A DNA stretch of 64,000 nucleotides from Roseibium sp. TrichSKD4 (GTDB taxonomy: Bacteria; Pseudomonadota; Alphaproteobacteria; Rhizobiales; Stappiaceae), in the NCBI RefSeq assembly GCF_000148725.1, contig NZ_GL476313.1, forward strand, positions 62,001-126,000. The letters run 5' to 3'. Numbering within the stretch: the first letter of the stretch is position 1; every line of letters begins with the position of its first letter. Below the pieces are notes generated by a model, which had not been told where the DNA came from, ran no database searches, and saw only the letters and a list, made by a program, of their open reading frames with translations. Of this stretch, positions 20,477 to 29,500 are shown one piece after another. The position numbers were made by a program, and so were the translations under genes.

Positions 20477-21479
20477 CTGCAACAAGCGCTAATGCCTGTT
20501 CTACCTGCCGTGCGTTGGAAGGGATCAAGGCGTCGATCAACGGCAAGTCCACATCCAGTTCAGCTGCAAGGTGAGAGACGGCCCGCACTTCCTTGGGAAG
20601 GCACGATCCACCAAACGCAAACCCTAGCTTCAAATAGTAAGGAGACAGGTTCAGCTTGGTGTCCTGAACAAAGATGTCCATGACCGAATGGCTGTCAATA
20701 TCAAGTGGCTTGCACAGGCGACCAACTTCGTTGGCAAAGCAGACCTTTGTAGCGTGCCAGACATTGTCAACGTATTTGACGAGTTCCGCGATTTCCACGG
20801 TCGTAACAATCGGGTTTTGATCGACCGGCGCATAGATATCAGCCATAATCTTGCTGGTCTTCGGGTCTGTTACACCAATGACTGTTTTCGGAGGCTCGTG
20901 AAAGTCGTCAACCGCCGTCCCTTCCCGAAGGAATTCCGGATTGAAGCAAATGCCAAAATCCCGACCGGCAACCTTGCCCGAAACCTCTTCAATGATCGGC
21001 TTCATCACAGTCAGAGTGGTGCCAGGAGGAACTGAGCACCGCAAAACCACCACATGAAACTCGTCCTTTTGCTCAATGCTCTCACCGATTGATCGGGCCA
21101 CGGCTTCAATTGCGCGCGTGTCACATCCGCCATCTTCGCTCGTTGGAGTGCCAACAGAAACAAATGTGACATCCGTCTCTGCAACAGCCTCTTTTACGTT
21201 TGTAGTTGCGGACAAGATTCCCTTGCCAAGAGCTTCCTGCAAAAGGCTGTCCAGCTTGTTTTCAACAATGGGGCTTTGGCCATTACCAACAGTGTCGACT
21301 TTGTCTTTATCGACATCCGCGCCAACAACACGGTGACCAAGAAAGCCGAGGCATGCCATAGAGACGGCTCCGACATACCCAAGTCCGATAACACTGATTG
21401 CCTTTTTCGAGACGCCAACGTTCACATCCAAAGATGGCAAGTTTTTTGCAAATTCAAATTGTTTGATCGGCTTGTTCAT
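20477..21479 (-). pseudogene. algD: GDP-mannose 6-dehydrogenase, 5' fragment cut by IS66
   Basis: This part holds the NAD-binding and catalytic domains of AlgD, which oxidises GDP-mannose to GDP-mannuronate. Visible are VIGLGYVGAVSMACL, FNPEFLREGTAV, the helix with VWHATKVCFANE, and the catalytic cysteine in GFAFGGSCLPKE. The match to Pseudomonas AlgD is clear (KLNLSPYYLKLGFAFGGS), so UDP-glucose dehydrogenase is less likely. ATG 21479 has AGGAGG about 9 bases upstream. The frame runs into IS66 and stops 5 codons beyond. The intact gene would encode about 469 residues, longer than the 436 of Pseudomonas because of an N-terminal extension. Confidence 0.9.
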
Positions 21480-21662
21480 CTGCCTGTCCTCCTGCGGTGA
21501 CCCGCAGTCCAAACAAAAAGTTGTGTGCCAAACTCAGATGGCAAAAATTATCTTAACAAAACCAGCATCTTAACAATTCGTTACCGTCACAGATCGAATT
21601 CGAATGTTTGCGATTTAGAATTGTAAATTTCATTTTTGAAATACAAAGTTATGATTATGCAT

Positions 21663-23318
21663 CCCGGATTTCCCAAGTAGTCAGCTGATTTAGCTTCTTC
21701 TATCCTATTTTTCTCTTTATATTACAGCGTGTTACTTGATGACGGAGGGCTGAAAAATGGCACACCCAACGGGTGCGGGTTCTGAGAGCGATTTTCGGCT
21801 GGATTTTGACCCTCGGGTGCGGTTGGAATTCCACGGTTCAAAGATCAGTTCTGATGGCGGTCTTCTGCTTTACCGGGAGCTTGATGACGCCCTTGGCCTT
21901 TTCGGCAAAGCGGTTCGGTTCCTTCGGGATACCCGCAAAGGTAAGAATGGCGTTCACACCTTGATGGGCCTGCTGCGCCAATCGATATTTGGTCGCCTTG
22001 CGGGCTATGAAGATGTGAATGATGCCGTGCGTCTGTCGCGTGACCCGGTAATGCGCCAGATTATCGGGGGCCGTGCCGTTGACACTCAGGCGGCATCCTC
22101 CTCCCAGATGGGCCGCTTTGAGACTGAGGTGCTCGCGACTGCCGCCAACAGGGAAGCCTTGGCCGATATGCCCGGTCAATGGATTGATGCGGTGCATGGT
22201 CGCCAAGGACTGAACTACATCACCTTGGACATGGATAGCTCTGTCAGCCCCACCCATGGCGCTCAGGAGGGAACCGCATGGAACGGGCATTTCGGCTGCA
22301 ACTGCTATCACCCATTGTTCATCTTCAATCAGTTTGGCCACTTGGAACGCTGTGCCCTGCGCAATGGCAGCGTCCACAGCGCGGATGACTGGAAGGCTCT
22401 TCTGATACCCGTCATTGCGCGCTATGCAGAGCGCGACATCATGCGCTTCTTTCGCGCTGATGCCGCCTTTGCCATTCCGGAACTTTACGAGACTTTAGAG
22501 GCTGAAGGGTACCGCTACGCCATCCGCCTCAAAAAGAACGCTGTGCTGGAAGAGAAGATCAGCCATCAGCTGACCCGCCCCGTGGGACGTCCCTCAAAGA
22601 CAAAGATCAAGCGCTTCTATGAGGTTTTTGAGTATCAGGCTGCTTCATGGAGCAAGCCCCGTCAGGTGGTTGCCAAGATCGAATGGTATCCCGGTGATCT
22701 ATTCCCTCGCGTGGGTTTTGTCGTCACCAACTTGCCGATGGAGCCGGAATGGATCATCCGCTTCTACAATCAGCGCGGCACAGCCGAACAGCACATCAAA
22801 GAAGGCAAGAACGCCATCACTTGGACCCGCCTGTCCTGCAAGCGGTTCTGTGACAATGAGGTCCGGCTTCAGCTTCACGCATTGGCGTATAACCTTGGTG
22901 TCTTCCTGCAAGGGCTAGACCTCCCGGAAGAGGTCGCCGACTGGTCGCTGACAAGTATCCAGAGCCGCCTCATCAAAATCGGGGCAAAGGTCGTACGCCA
23001 TGCGCGCAAAATCACGTTCCAACTGGCAGAGGTGGCTGTATCAGGCTACGTCTTCGGACGAATCCTCGCCGCAATCCGCGCCCTCAAGCCCCCGCCGAGG
23101 CCTGCATGACGCTCCAAACAACGAAACCAACACAAATGCGGCTCCACAGCTGTGTCTTGTCGCAGCCCAAACGGGATAAAGTCCACGAAAAGCTCAAAAA
23201 CCGCGCTTACGTAACCGTCAAAATCGATAATCGCCCCGACAACGCTGCCGTCAGAGTTGCAAACGTCCGTGAAAACGGTCAACCTCGTCGCAACACACAG
23301 TTACTTGGGAAATATCCG
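21663..23318 (+). mobile_element. IS1380-family insertion sequence
   Basis: The element is 1,656 bp, the usual length for IS1380. Its ends share TTTCCCAAGTA in inverted orientation and are flanked by the 5-base direct repeat TGCAT (21658-21662 and 23319-23323). It lies in the divergent region between algD and the phosphomannomutase-like gene, leaving about 180 bp upstream of algD. About 200 bases after the transposase stop are non-coding element sequence. Confidence 0.85.
21757..23109 (+). CDS. IS1380 family transposase
   Basis: This 450-residue DDE transposase has the family start FDPRVRLEFHGSKISSDGG and the first catalytic region LDMDSSVSPTHG. Then come FRADAAFA, YAIRLKKN and the C-terminal YNQRGTAEQHIKEGKNA, which carries the glutamate. 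It is full length with no frameshift, so the element may be active. Confidence 0.94.
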   Translation: MAHPTGAGSESDFRLDFDPRVRLEFHGSKISSDGGLLLYRELDDALGLFGKAVRFLRDTRKGKNGVHTLMGLLRQSIFGRLAGYEDVNDAVRLSRDPVMRQIIGGRAVDTQAASSSQMGRFETEVLATAANREALADMPGQWIDAVHGRQGLNYITLDMDSSVSPTHGAQEGTAWNGHFGCNCYHPLFIFNQFGHLERCALRNGSVHSADDWKALLIPVIARYAERDIMRFFRADAAFAIPELYETLEAEGYRYAIRLKKNAVLEEKISHQLTRPVGRPSKTKIKRFYEVFEYQAASWSKPRQVVAKIEWYPGDLFPRVGFVVTNLPMEPEWIIRFYNQRGTAEQHIKEGKNAITWTRLSCKRFCDNEVRLQLHALAYNLGVFLQGLDLPEEVADWSLTSIQSRLIKIGAKVVRHARKITFQLAEVAVSGYVFGRILAAIRALKPPPRPA

Positions 23319-23426
23319 TGCATTCATTCGACCCAATTGCTTCCAAAGCGGGAGGACATATGATCATGAATGTCCAGCTGGAGGCCAATATCGAACGTTT
23401 TTCGATTTGAAAACCAAATTACTGAT

Positions 23427-23442
23427 TTGCGAAGATTTGAGC
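23427..23442 (+). promoter_or_regulatory. Weak candidate activator site (TTGCGAAGA)
   Basis: TTGCGAAGATTTGA lies 91 bases upstream of the -24 element of the promoter at 23518. It resembles, loosely, the TTGCA-type motifs at similar distance from the two other sigma-54 promoters of the locus. This is pattern matching only. Confidence 0.2.
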
Positions 23443-23517
23443 TCTTTCTGTTTACTTTCAATAAATCAAAAACTCTGAAATCATTGAATTTAATAAACTT
23501 TCAGAAAATTCTAAAGC

Positions 23518-23533
23518 TGGCCGGACAATTGCA
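23518..23533 (+). promoter_or_regulatory. Sigma-54 promoter of the phosphomannomutase-like gene
   Basis: TGGCCGGACAATTGCA matches the -24/-12 consensus TGGCACG-N4-TTGCW with one substitution in the -24 half and the exact GG-N10-GC spacing. Predicted transcription starts near 23545, upstream of the ribosome site AAGGAG (23556-23561) and ATG 23567. Confidence 0.65.
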
Positions 23534-23566
23534 ATGCACTCCCAAACCACATGGAAAGGAGTTGCC

Positions 23567-24412
23567 ATGTTCCCGCAATCCGAAAACAGCAGCACCATAC
23601 GCGGTCCTTATCACAGCCTAAAGCGTCAGACGCCAGCTGCAAACAATGTGTTCCTTTTTGATCTAGATATTCTGGTACCATCCAACTTTGGACAACTAGA
23701 TCATCATTTTGGTGAGTACCTGCGAGAGTTTGTAGAGCTTGCACCCTGTTATGCCATTTCCAATGGCAGCTACAGTTCCGTCATGGCTCGCTTGCCACTT
23801 TCGATCCGAAATGGTTTTGAAGGCATCTTTGCTTCAGCTGGAACTGAAATGTGGCGCAGGGAAGAACTCCTGCTCCGCCATGACCACGATTTTAGTGATG
23901 ACCTTTACGAATTTATGGTCAACGTTGTCAGGTCTAGCGCCTATGACAAGAAGAACGCCCCAGTCCTAGAAAGCGGCTCCGCTACTTTGCGGCTGCAGCT
24001 TTCGGGCACAAAAAGCACAGCAAGGGAAACGGCAAAATATCTTGCTTGGGAACGGAAGCATCAGGAACTTTCCGAAATCATAGCCGAGTTCAAGATACGC
24101 TTCACCAACTACCAGATTTGTCGGGATAGTGAAGCGAGTTTGTTGATCGTTCCAAGCAGCTTCTCAACCGTATTGGTTCGCGATCATCTCCGTCGCCGTC
24201 ACAAATCGGCGCGGCTGATCACATGCCTCGCTCCAAATACGATGTCGGGATATCTAAAACCATTTTGCGAGGCCTTGTCAGACACGGATATGATTTCCGT
24301 TGTGGCGGACCCTAGTGATGTGAGCCAGCTTCTGTGTCACGAGCGCAAAATTCTGAAAGCATCCGCGACACCACGCCTCCAAACTCCCAACGCACAATTT
24401 CAGAAGGCCTAA
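23567..24412 (+). CDS. HAD-IIB protein resembling eukaryotic-type phosphomannomutase
   Basis: This 281-residue protein has the HAD motif I FLFDLD with aspartates at residues 32 and 34, a motif II-like AISNGS, and FEGIFASAGTEMW. A cap region follows (ATLRLQLSGT ... LAWERKH ... IIAEFKIRF) whose order resembles PMM1/PMM2. Those enzymes convert mannose-6-P to mannose-1-P, which would feed GDP-mannose to AlgD. The acidic GD motif IV and the GGQISFD-like substrate motif are not recognisable, so catalytic activity is uncertain. ATG 23567 was chosen over 23534 because it has AAGGAG and lies after the predicted sigma-54 start site. It could also be another HAD hydrolase. Confidence 0.55.
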   Translation: MFPQSENSSTIRGPYHSLKRQTPAANNVFLFDLDILVPSNFGQLDHHFGEYLREFVELAPCYAISNGSYSSVMARLPLSIRNGFEGIFASAGTEMWRREELLLRHDHDFSDDLYEFMVNVVRSSAYDKKNAPVLESGSATLRLQLSGTKSTARETAKYLAWERKHQELSEIIAEFKIRFTNYQICRDSEASLLIVPSSFSTVLVRDHLRRRHKSARLITCLAPNTMSGYLKPFCEALSDTDMISVVADPSDVSQLLCHERKILKASATPRLQTPNAQFQKA

Positions 24413-24416
24413 CGCT

Positions 24417-24989
24417 GTGACAACGGTTAAACCCAAACCCAATCAGGAAACATGGCGTCTTCTGGACGAGGTCGCCGTATTTGATGCCCCAAACAGGGTA
24501 AAAGTGAATCGTCAGTCTGTTCTCATGCCAAACAATCAAATCGTTTCGGATTATTATCAGATCAAGCTTCCATCATTTGCGACGATCTATGCAATCACGG
24601 AAAAAAACGAAACGCTGGTTTTGCGGCAATACAAACATGGCGTTGGCGAAGTATGCCTCACCCTGCCGGGCGGTCAGGTGAATGCAGGGGAGCAGACCGA
24701 GTTCGCGGCACGCCGCGAACTGCTTGAAGAAACCGGATATGGCGGCGGACGGTGGACAGTTGGCCCATCCATGATCCTGCATGGTAATCAAAAGATCGCC
24801 CGATCCCAAATCTTCATTGCCCATCACGTCGTGAAATTGAATGAGATTGAATCAGGTGATCTGGAAGATGCCACGCTCGTGACCATGTCCAGACATGATC
24901 TACGACTGATGGCAACCTCCGGTCTAGTGCCTATTGCCTCACATGTGGCCGCAATTGGCATGGCAGAAATGATGTTTCCGTCGGTTTGA
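24417..24989 (+). CDS. NUDIX hydrolase, possibly sugar-nucleotide or ADP-ribose type
   Basis: This 190-residue protein has a complete Nudix box, GX5EX7REUXEEXG, in the span beginning GGQVNAGEQ and ending RRELLEETGYG (about residues 81-103). The preceding LVLRQYKHGVG and LPGG resemble ADP-ribose and GDP-mannose pyrophosphatases. It begins with GTG four bases after the HAD gene, so the two are co-transcribed. Hydrolysing a nucleotide sugar such as GDP-mannose is an attractive but unproved role in this locus. Confidence 0.85.
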   Translation: MTTVKPKPNQETWRLLDEVAVFDAPNRVKVNRQSVLMPNNQIVSDYYQIKLPSFATIYAITEKNETLVLRQYKHGVGEVCLTLPGGQVNAGEQTEFAARRELLEETGYGGGRWTVGPSMILHGNQKIARSQIFIAHHVVKLNEIESGDLEDATLVTMSRHDLRLMATSGLVPIASHVAAIGMAEMMFPSV

Positions 24990-25011
24990 CACTACAGGAT
25001 CAGGCCCCTTG

Positions 25012-25038
25012 GCACCCGCTACACTTTCGAGCGGGTGC
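25012..25038. terminator. Hairpin between convergent transcripts
   Basis: GCACCCGCT (25012-25020) pairs with AGCGGGTGC (25030-25038) around a 9-base loop. It lies between the NUDIX gene (+) and the response regulator gene (-). No T-run follows on either strand, so its terminator role is only suggested by position. Confidence 0.4.
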
Positions 25039-25063
25039 AAGACGCATCAGAGCATTTGGTAAT

Positions 25064-26596
25064 TCAGGTCAGTGCCGGAGCTTCAACCGGCTCATCTTCT
25101 GCACTGGTTGAAATCGCCTCTTTCTCTTCCTGCGCCGTCCAAAGTTCTTTTTTGCGATAGAGCTTTGATGGGCTTACCTGAAGAACCCGAGCAGTCTTGG
25201 GAAGACTGCCACCGCACGCGTCAATCGTTGCTTCAATAATCTGTCTTTCAAGTATTTCAAATGGTTGACCGAGTGGCAATGTAAGATGGGGCCAATTCCC
25301 GCCCACGTCAGTCTGCGCTGGAACACTCTTCCCCGGAATGCGCATGGGGATTGGCGCTGCTTCTCTGGCAGGGGTAGGAGTGCGTCCCTGAACAACAGAA
25401 ATCATATCGGCTTCAATAATCGGCCCATCATTTAAAACGATCAATTTGCGAACGAGGTTCTGCATTTCGCGAACATTCCCGGGCCAGCCATGCGCCATAA
25501 GCGCTTCTTCCGCTTCAACTGAGAACCCTTGAAACTCCTTGCCCTCTTCACGTGCATAAATATCGAGAAAGTGCCTGGCCAATTCCAAAATGTCCGCACC
25601 GCGAGCTCTTAACGGGGGCATGTCAACCGGGAGAACGTGCAGCCGATAAAATAAGTCTTCGCGGAAACGCCCCTCTTCGACTTCCCGCAACGGATCGCGA
25701 TTGGTCGCGCAGATCACCCGAACATCAACCTTTTTTAGTGTGTCACTGCCCACTTTTTGAATGGAACCGCTTTGCAGGAACCGCAGCAGTTTGGCCTGCA
25801 AATTGAGTTCCAACTCACAAATTTCATCCAGAAACAGTGTACCACCGTCTGCTTTCATTGCGGCGCCATCCCGATCAGACGTCGCCCCGGTGAAAGAGCC
25901 TTTGAGATGGCCAAAAATCTCCGATTCAATAAGATCCTTCGGGATCGCTGCACAATTCAGCGGGACAAATGCTCCTTTGGAGCGCGGGCTCGAGCGGTGA
26001 ATGGCTTCAGCACAGACTTCCTTGCCCGTTCCGCTTTCGCCGGTGATGAAGACCGCTGCATTGGAGCGGGAAATGCTCTCGATCATCTTGTAAATGGCGG
26101 CCATGGGAAGCGAAGATCCCACAAAGCCGGTTTTGGAATTACTCACCTTCGGCTTTTGAACGGTGGAAGCAACTTCGGTCAGGGTTTCGCGCTCAAGTGC
26201 ATTGCGAACTGTTGTAATCAACCGCTCGTCTGCCACCGGTTTGACGATAAAGTCATAAGCACCGGCCTGCATCGCTTCCACAGCCGTTTTGATGGAGCCT
26301 GAGCTTGTCACAACAACCACAGTGACGGGAAGCTGTTCGCTTCTCACAGTCTCCAGGATTTGAAGACCATGAACGTCGGGAAGCTGAAGGTCCAACAACA
26401 TGACACTGACGCCACCTTTGCGAAGCCGGGATAGCGCAGCAGCGCCCGTGTCAACGTGGGCGGTTTCAAATCCTGCTCTGTTGAGCTTGTGCTCATAGAC
26501 AGTCGCAAGCGAAAGCGTGTCTTCTACAATCAATACCTTCAATTCAATCTCCTCGCACCCACTGAGGTAATCACCCTTCGGTGCCAATGTCGACAC
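25064..26596 (-). CDS. Sigma-54-dependent response regulator, LuxO-like
   Basis: This protein of up to 510 residues has a receiver domain (phospho-aspartate in MLLDLQLPD, lysine in VKP), a sigma-54 AAA+ domain and a Fis-type helix-turn-helix. The AAA+ domain shows Walker A GESGTGKE, a GAFTGA-loop variant GSFTGA and Walker B LFLDEI; the C-terminus reads GGSLPKTARVLQVSPSKLYRK. The VEDTLSLATVY start and ESEIFGHLKGSFTGAT are close to Vibrio LuxO. It should activate the -24/-12 promoters of this locus. The GTG at 26596 overlaps the kinase stop; a TTG near 26539 preceded by GAGGAG is an alternative. Confidence 0.93.
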   Translation of the reverse strand: MSTLAPKGDYLSGCEEIELKVLIVEDTLSLATVYEHKLNRAGFETAHVDTGAAALSRLRKGGVSVMLLDLQLPDVHGLQILETVRSEQLPVTVVVVTSSGSIKTAVEAMQAGAYDFIVKPVADERLITTVRNALERETLTEVASTVQKPKVSNSKTGFVGSSLPMAAIYKMIESISRSNAAVFITGESGTGKEVCAEAIHRSSPRSKGAFVPLNCAAIPKDLIESEIFGHLKGSFTGATSDRDGAAMKADGGTLFLDEICELELNLQAKLLRFLQSGSIQKVGSDTLKKVDVRVICATNRDPLREVEEGRFREDLFYRLHVLPVDMPPLRARGADILELARHFLDIYAREEGKEFQGFSVEAEEALMAHGWPGNVREMQNLVRKLIVLNDGPIIEADMISVVQGRTPTPAREAAPIPMRIPGKSVPAQTDVGGNWPHLTLPLGQPFEILERQIIEATIDACGGSLPKTARVLQVSPSKLYRKKELWTAQEEKEAISTSAEDEPVEAPALT

Positions 26597-29500
26597 CCAT
26601 CTCCTCAGCGAGTTTAATTACTTTTTCTATCGTTAAACCGCAGGCAGTCTGGAGTTCCGCGTGCATTGCAAATGCTGCTGTTTCGTTGCCGTCTCTCGAC
26701 AGAGAATTGATAATTGTTGAAATGGTGACCAGGTCAGTCGCACCGAAACTTCCAGCCATGCTTTTCAATGAATGTGTGGCTCTTTCCAACTCAATGAGGT
26801 CAGAATTTTCGTACGCAAACGAAGCGGCTTCTGCTCGGTCTCTTGTGTCCATAAGGAACTGAAAGAGGAACTTTTTCTGTAGCTCAGGTGGCATCGTGGA
26901 CATGATTTCCCGAGCTGCATCCAAATCTTCTGCATGGTAAGGAGCACCTTCCGCCTTTGCAGACGTATCTTTGCTCGCAAGATTGCGGGCAATGCAGGCG
27001 ACCAATTCCTCCTTTTCAACTGGCTTGGCCAGGAAGTCTGACATACCTGCCGATAGAAACCGCTCCCGGTCTCCACGCAGAGCGTAGGCGGTCAGAGCAA
27101 TAATCGGCGTGTTGGCATTTCGTGTTTCGCTTTGAATGTGCTGCGTTGCTTCCAGACCATCCATCTCAGGCATGGAAATGTCCATCAAAATACAGCCATA
27201 GTCGCGTTGATGCGCCGCTCTCAGCGCCGCTTTCCCGTTGTCGACAATATCGACATCACAGCCAATGCGCTCAAGCGCATGACTAACAACAATTTGATTG
27301 GTTGTATTGTCCTCAGCAAGAAGGACGACCAGCCCTTCCTTGAGTTCAGGCAGTTCTTCTAAATGAGCTTCCTCTTCGTCCCCCACAGTCTCCTCCGAGA
27401 GCGTGAGTGGCACGAAGAAATGGAACGTACTTCCAGCACCGGGGAGACTTTCAAGTGTGATTTCGCCTTCCATCAAATCTGCGATCTGCTTGCTGATTGC
27501 CAGCCCCAATCCAGTGCCACCATAACGCTTAGTCGATGCCCCATCAACCGTGACGAAGTCGCCAAACAACGCATCATGCTTTTCTGCCGGTATGCCGATA
27601 CCAGTGTCTTTGACAGAGAAGCGGAAAACCGGTTTTTGCGGATCACTTTTTTCCAGACCAACATTGACTTCGACAGAACCCAACTCGGTAAACTTGATGG
27701 CGTTGGACACAAAGTTCAGGAGAACCTGACGCAAACGACCAGCATCGCCGACAACATTTCGCGGAAGGTCAGACGGGAACCTCCAGTTCAGCTCAAGCGC
27801 CTTTTCCTGCGCTATTGGCGTGAAAAGATCGACAACGCTCTTGACCGCTGTTCGTAGATTGAAAGGCGCCTGATCAAGCTCTACGCGGCTGGCCTCCAGT
27901 TTGGAGAAATCCAAAATGTCATTAATGAGCTCAAGCAAGGACCGCCCGGATTCTCTTGCCGTTTTGACATAGATTTCCTGCGCCGGATTCAAGTTGGTGT
28001 CCCGAAGGAGGCTTAGAATACCGAGGACTCCGTTCATGGGCGTTCTGATCTCGTGGCTCATCATCGCCAGAAACTTCGCTTTGGCTTCATTTGCGGCTTC
28101 TGCACGCTCTTTGGCATCACGCAGCGCCTCATCGGCGGCTTTTCTTTCCGTAATATCTCGAACATACCCAAGAAAGAGAGGGCCAGTATCACTGGTGGTC
28201 TGGCGGATCGCAAGCTCGACCTCGAGAATATGTCCCTGTTTATGGAGCCCTTGAATTTCAATTCGTTTCCCGATGACAGGCCCTTCACCAGTAGCCAGAT
28301 AATGTGACAGTCCAGCTTCATGCGCTTCACGCAAATGCTCTGGAATAATAAAGTCCGACAACCGCTCACCAACGATTTCATCGGATGTCCAGCCAAACAC
28401 ATCCTCAGCAGCCGGATTAAAGTCCAGAACAACACCTTCAGCGTTCATGACAATCACGCCATCAAAAGAAGCAGACACCACATTTTGCAGCAGCCCCTGA
28501 CTGCGCAACAGCTCTTGCTCACGATGTTTCAGCTCGGTGATGTCGACACAGAAACCAACAAGTCCTCCTTCACTGGTTCGAGCCTCAAAAACCCGCAACC
28601 ATCTGCCATCCGCAAGGAACTGCTCCATGGGCTCGCCGGGATTGCGGTGTTGCTCTAAACGCTGTTCAATCCGGTCGTCAACAGTTCCGGCGTCGAATTG
28701 ATACTGACCACGGTGTGCACCTTCGCGGATAATGTCCTCGAACCGATTGCCCGGCTCAGACAGGTCGGCGCTTAAGTGATAGAACTCCTTGTATTTGCTG
28801 TTGCAGACCACCAAGCGATCATCTTTGTCATAGAGTACGAACCCATCCGGCAGGGATTCGATCGCGTCTACCAGCCTTGTCTCCGCGCGGCGGAGTTCCT
28901 CCGCTGCCTTTTTCTGATCCGTCAGATCCCGCACAATGGCCGTGAATGTTTCAACGCCGCCAAGGCGTGTTCTGGTCAAAGAGAGTTCAGAGGGGAAGTG
29001 TTGACCATCAAGCCGCCGGGCCGACGTTTCAAGGCGTTTGCTGCTGCTATCTGAGCCTGCTCGGATGCGTCCAACCTCATCCATTGACAGCGGTTTAATC
29101 AACTGAGCGATTGCCGGGAGCACCTTGAAGACTTCGATGTTCTCCAAGCTATCTTCATCTTGGAGCCCGAACATTTCTTGGGCTGCAGGGTTGATACTAA
29201 GCACGTCTCCCGATGGGTTCAGCGTCAAAACCCCATCCAGCATATTTTCAAGAATGGCAGAAACCTGGGCCTCTCCCTGTTCGGCTCTCTGAGTAGCCGC
29301 TTGCAGCGCCTTGTTTTTTCTCTGCTCTTCTGCCGCGAGATCGGAGAGATTCTTGATCGCCCTCTGGCGTTGTTTTGTCAGAACAAGGGTCAAGGCGAGC
29401 GCTGCCAAAAAAGCGACCACCAACATGAAAATCAGATTATCAATGGAGGTAAAGCCATCTCCATAAAGCTCGCTGGCGGGGATAACGACTTCCTGAATGC

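Noticed and set aside
21515-21530. Sigma-54 promoter upstream of algD (TGGCAC-N5-TTTTT)
   Set aside because: The -24 half is good but the essential GC of the -12 half is replaced by TT, so it is not listed as a promoter.
23534-23566. Upstream ATG for the phosphomannomutase-like gene
   Set aside because: It falls before the predicted sigma-54 transcription start and lacks a ribosome site, while ATG 23567 has AAGGAG.
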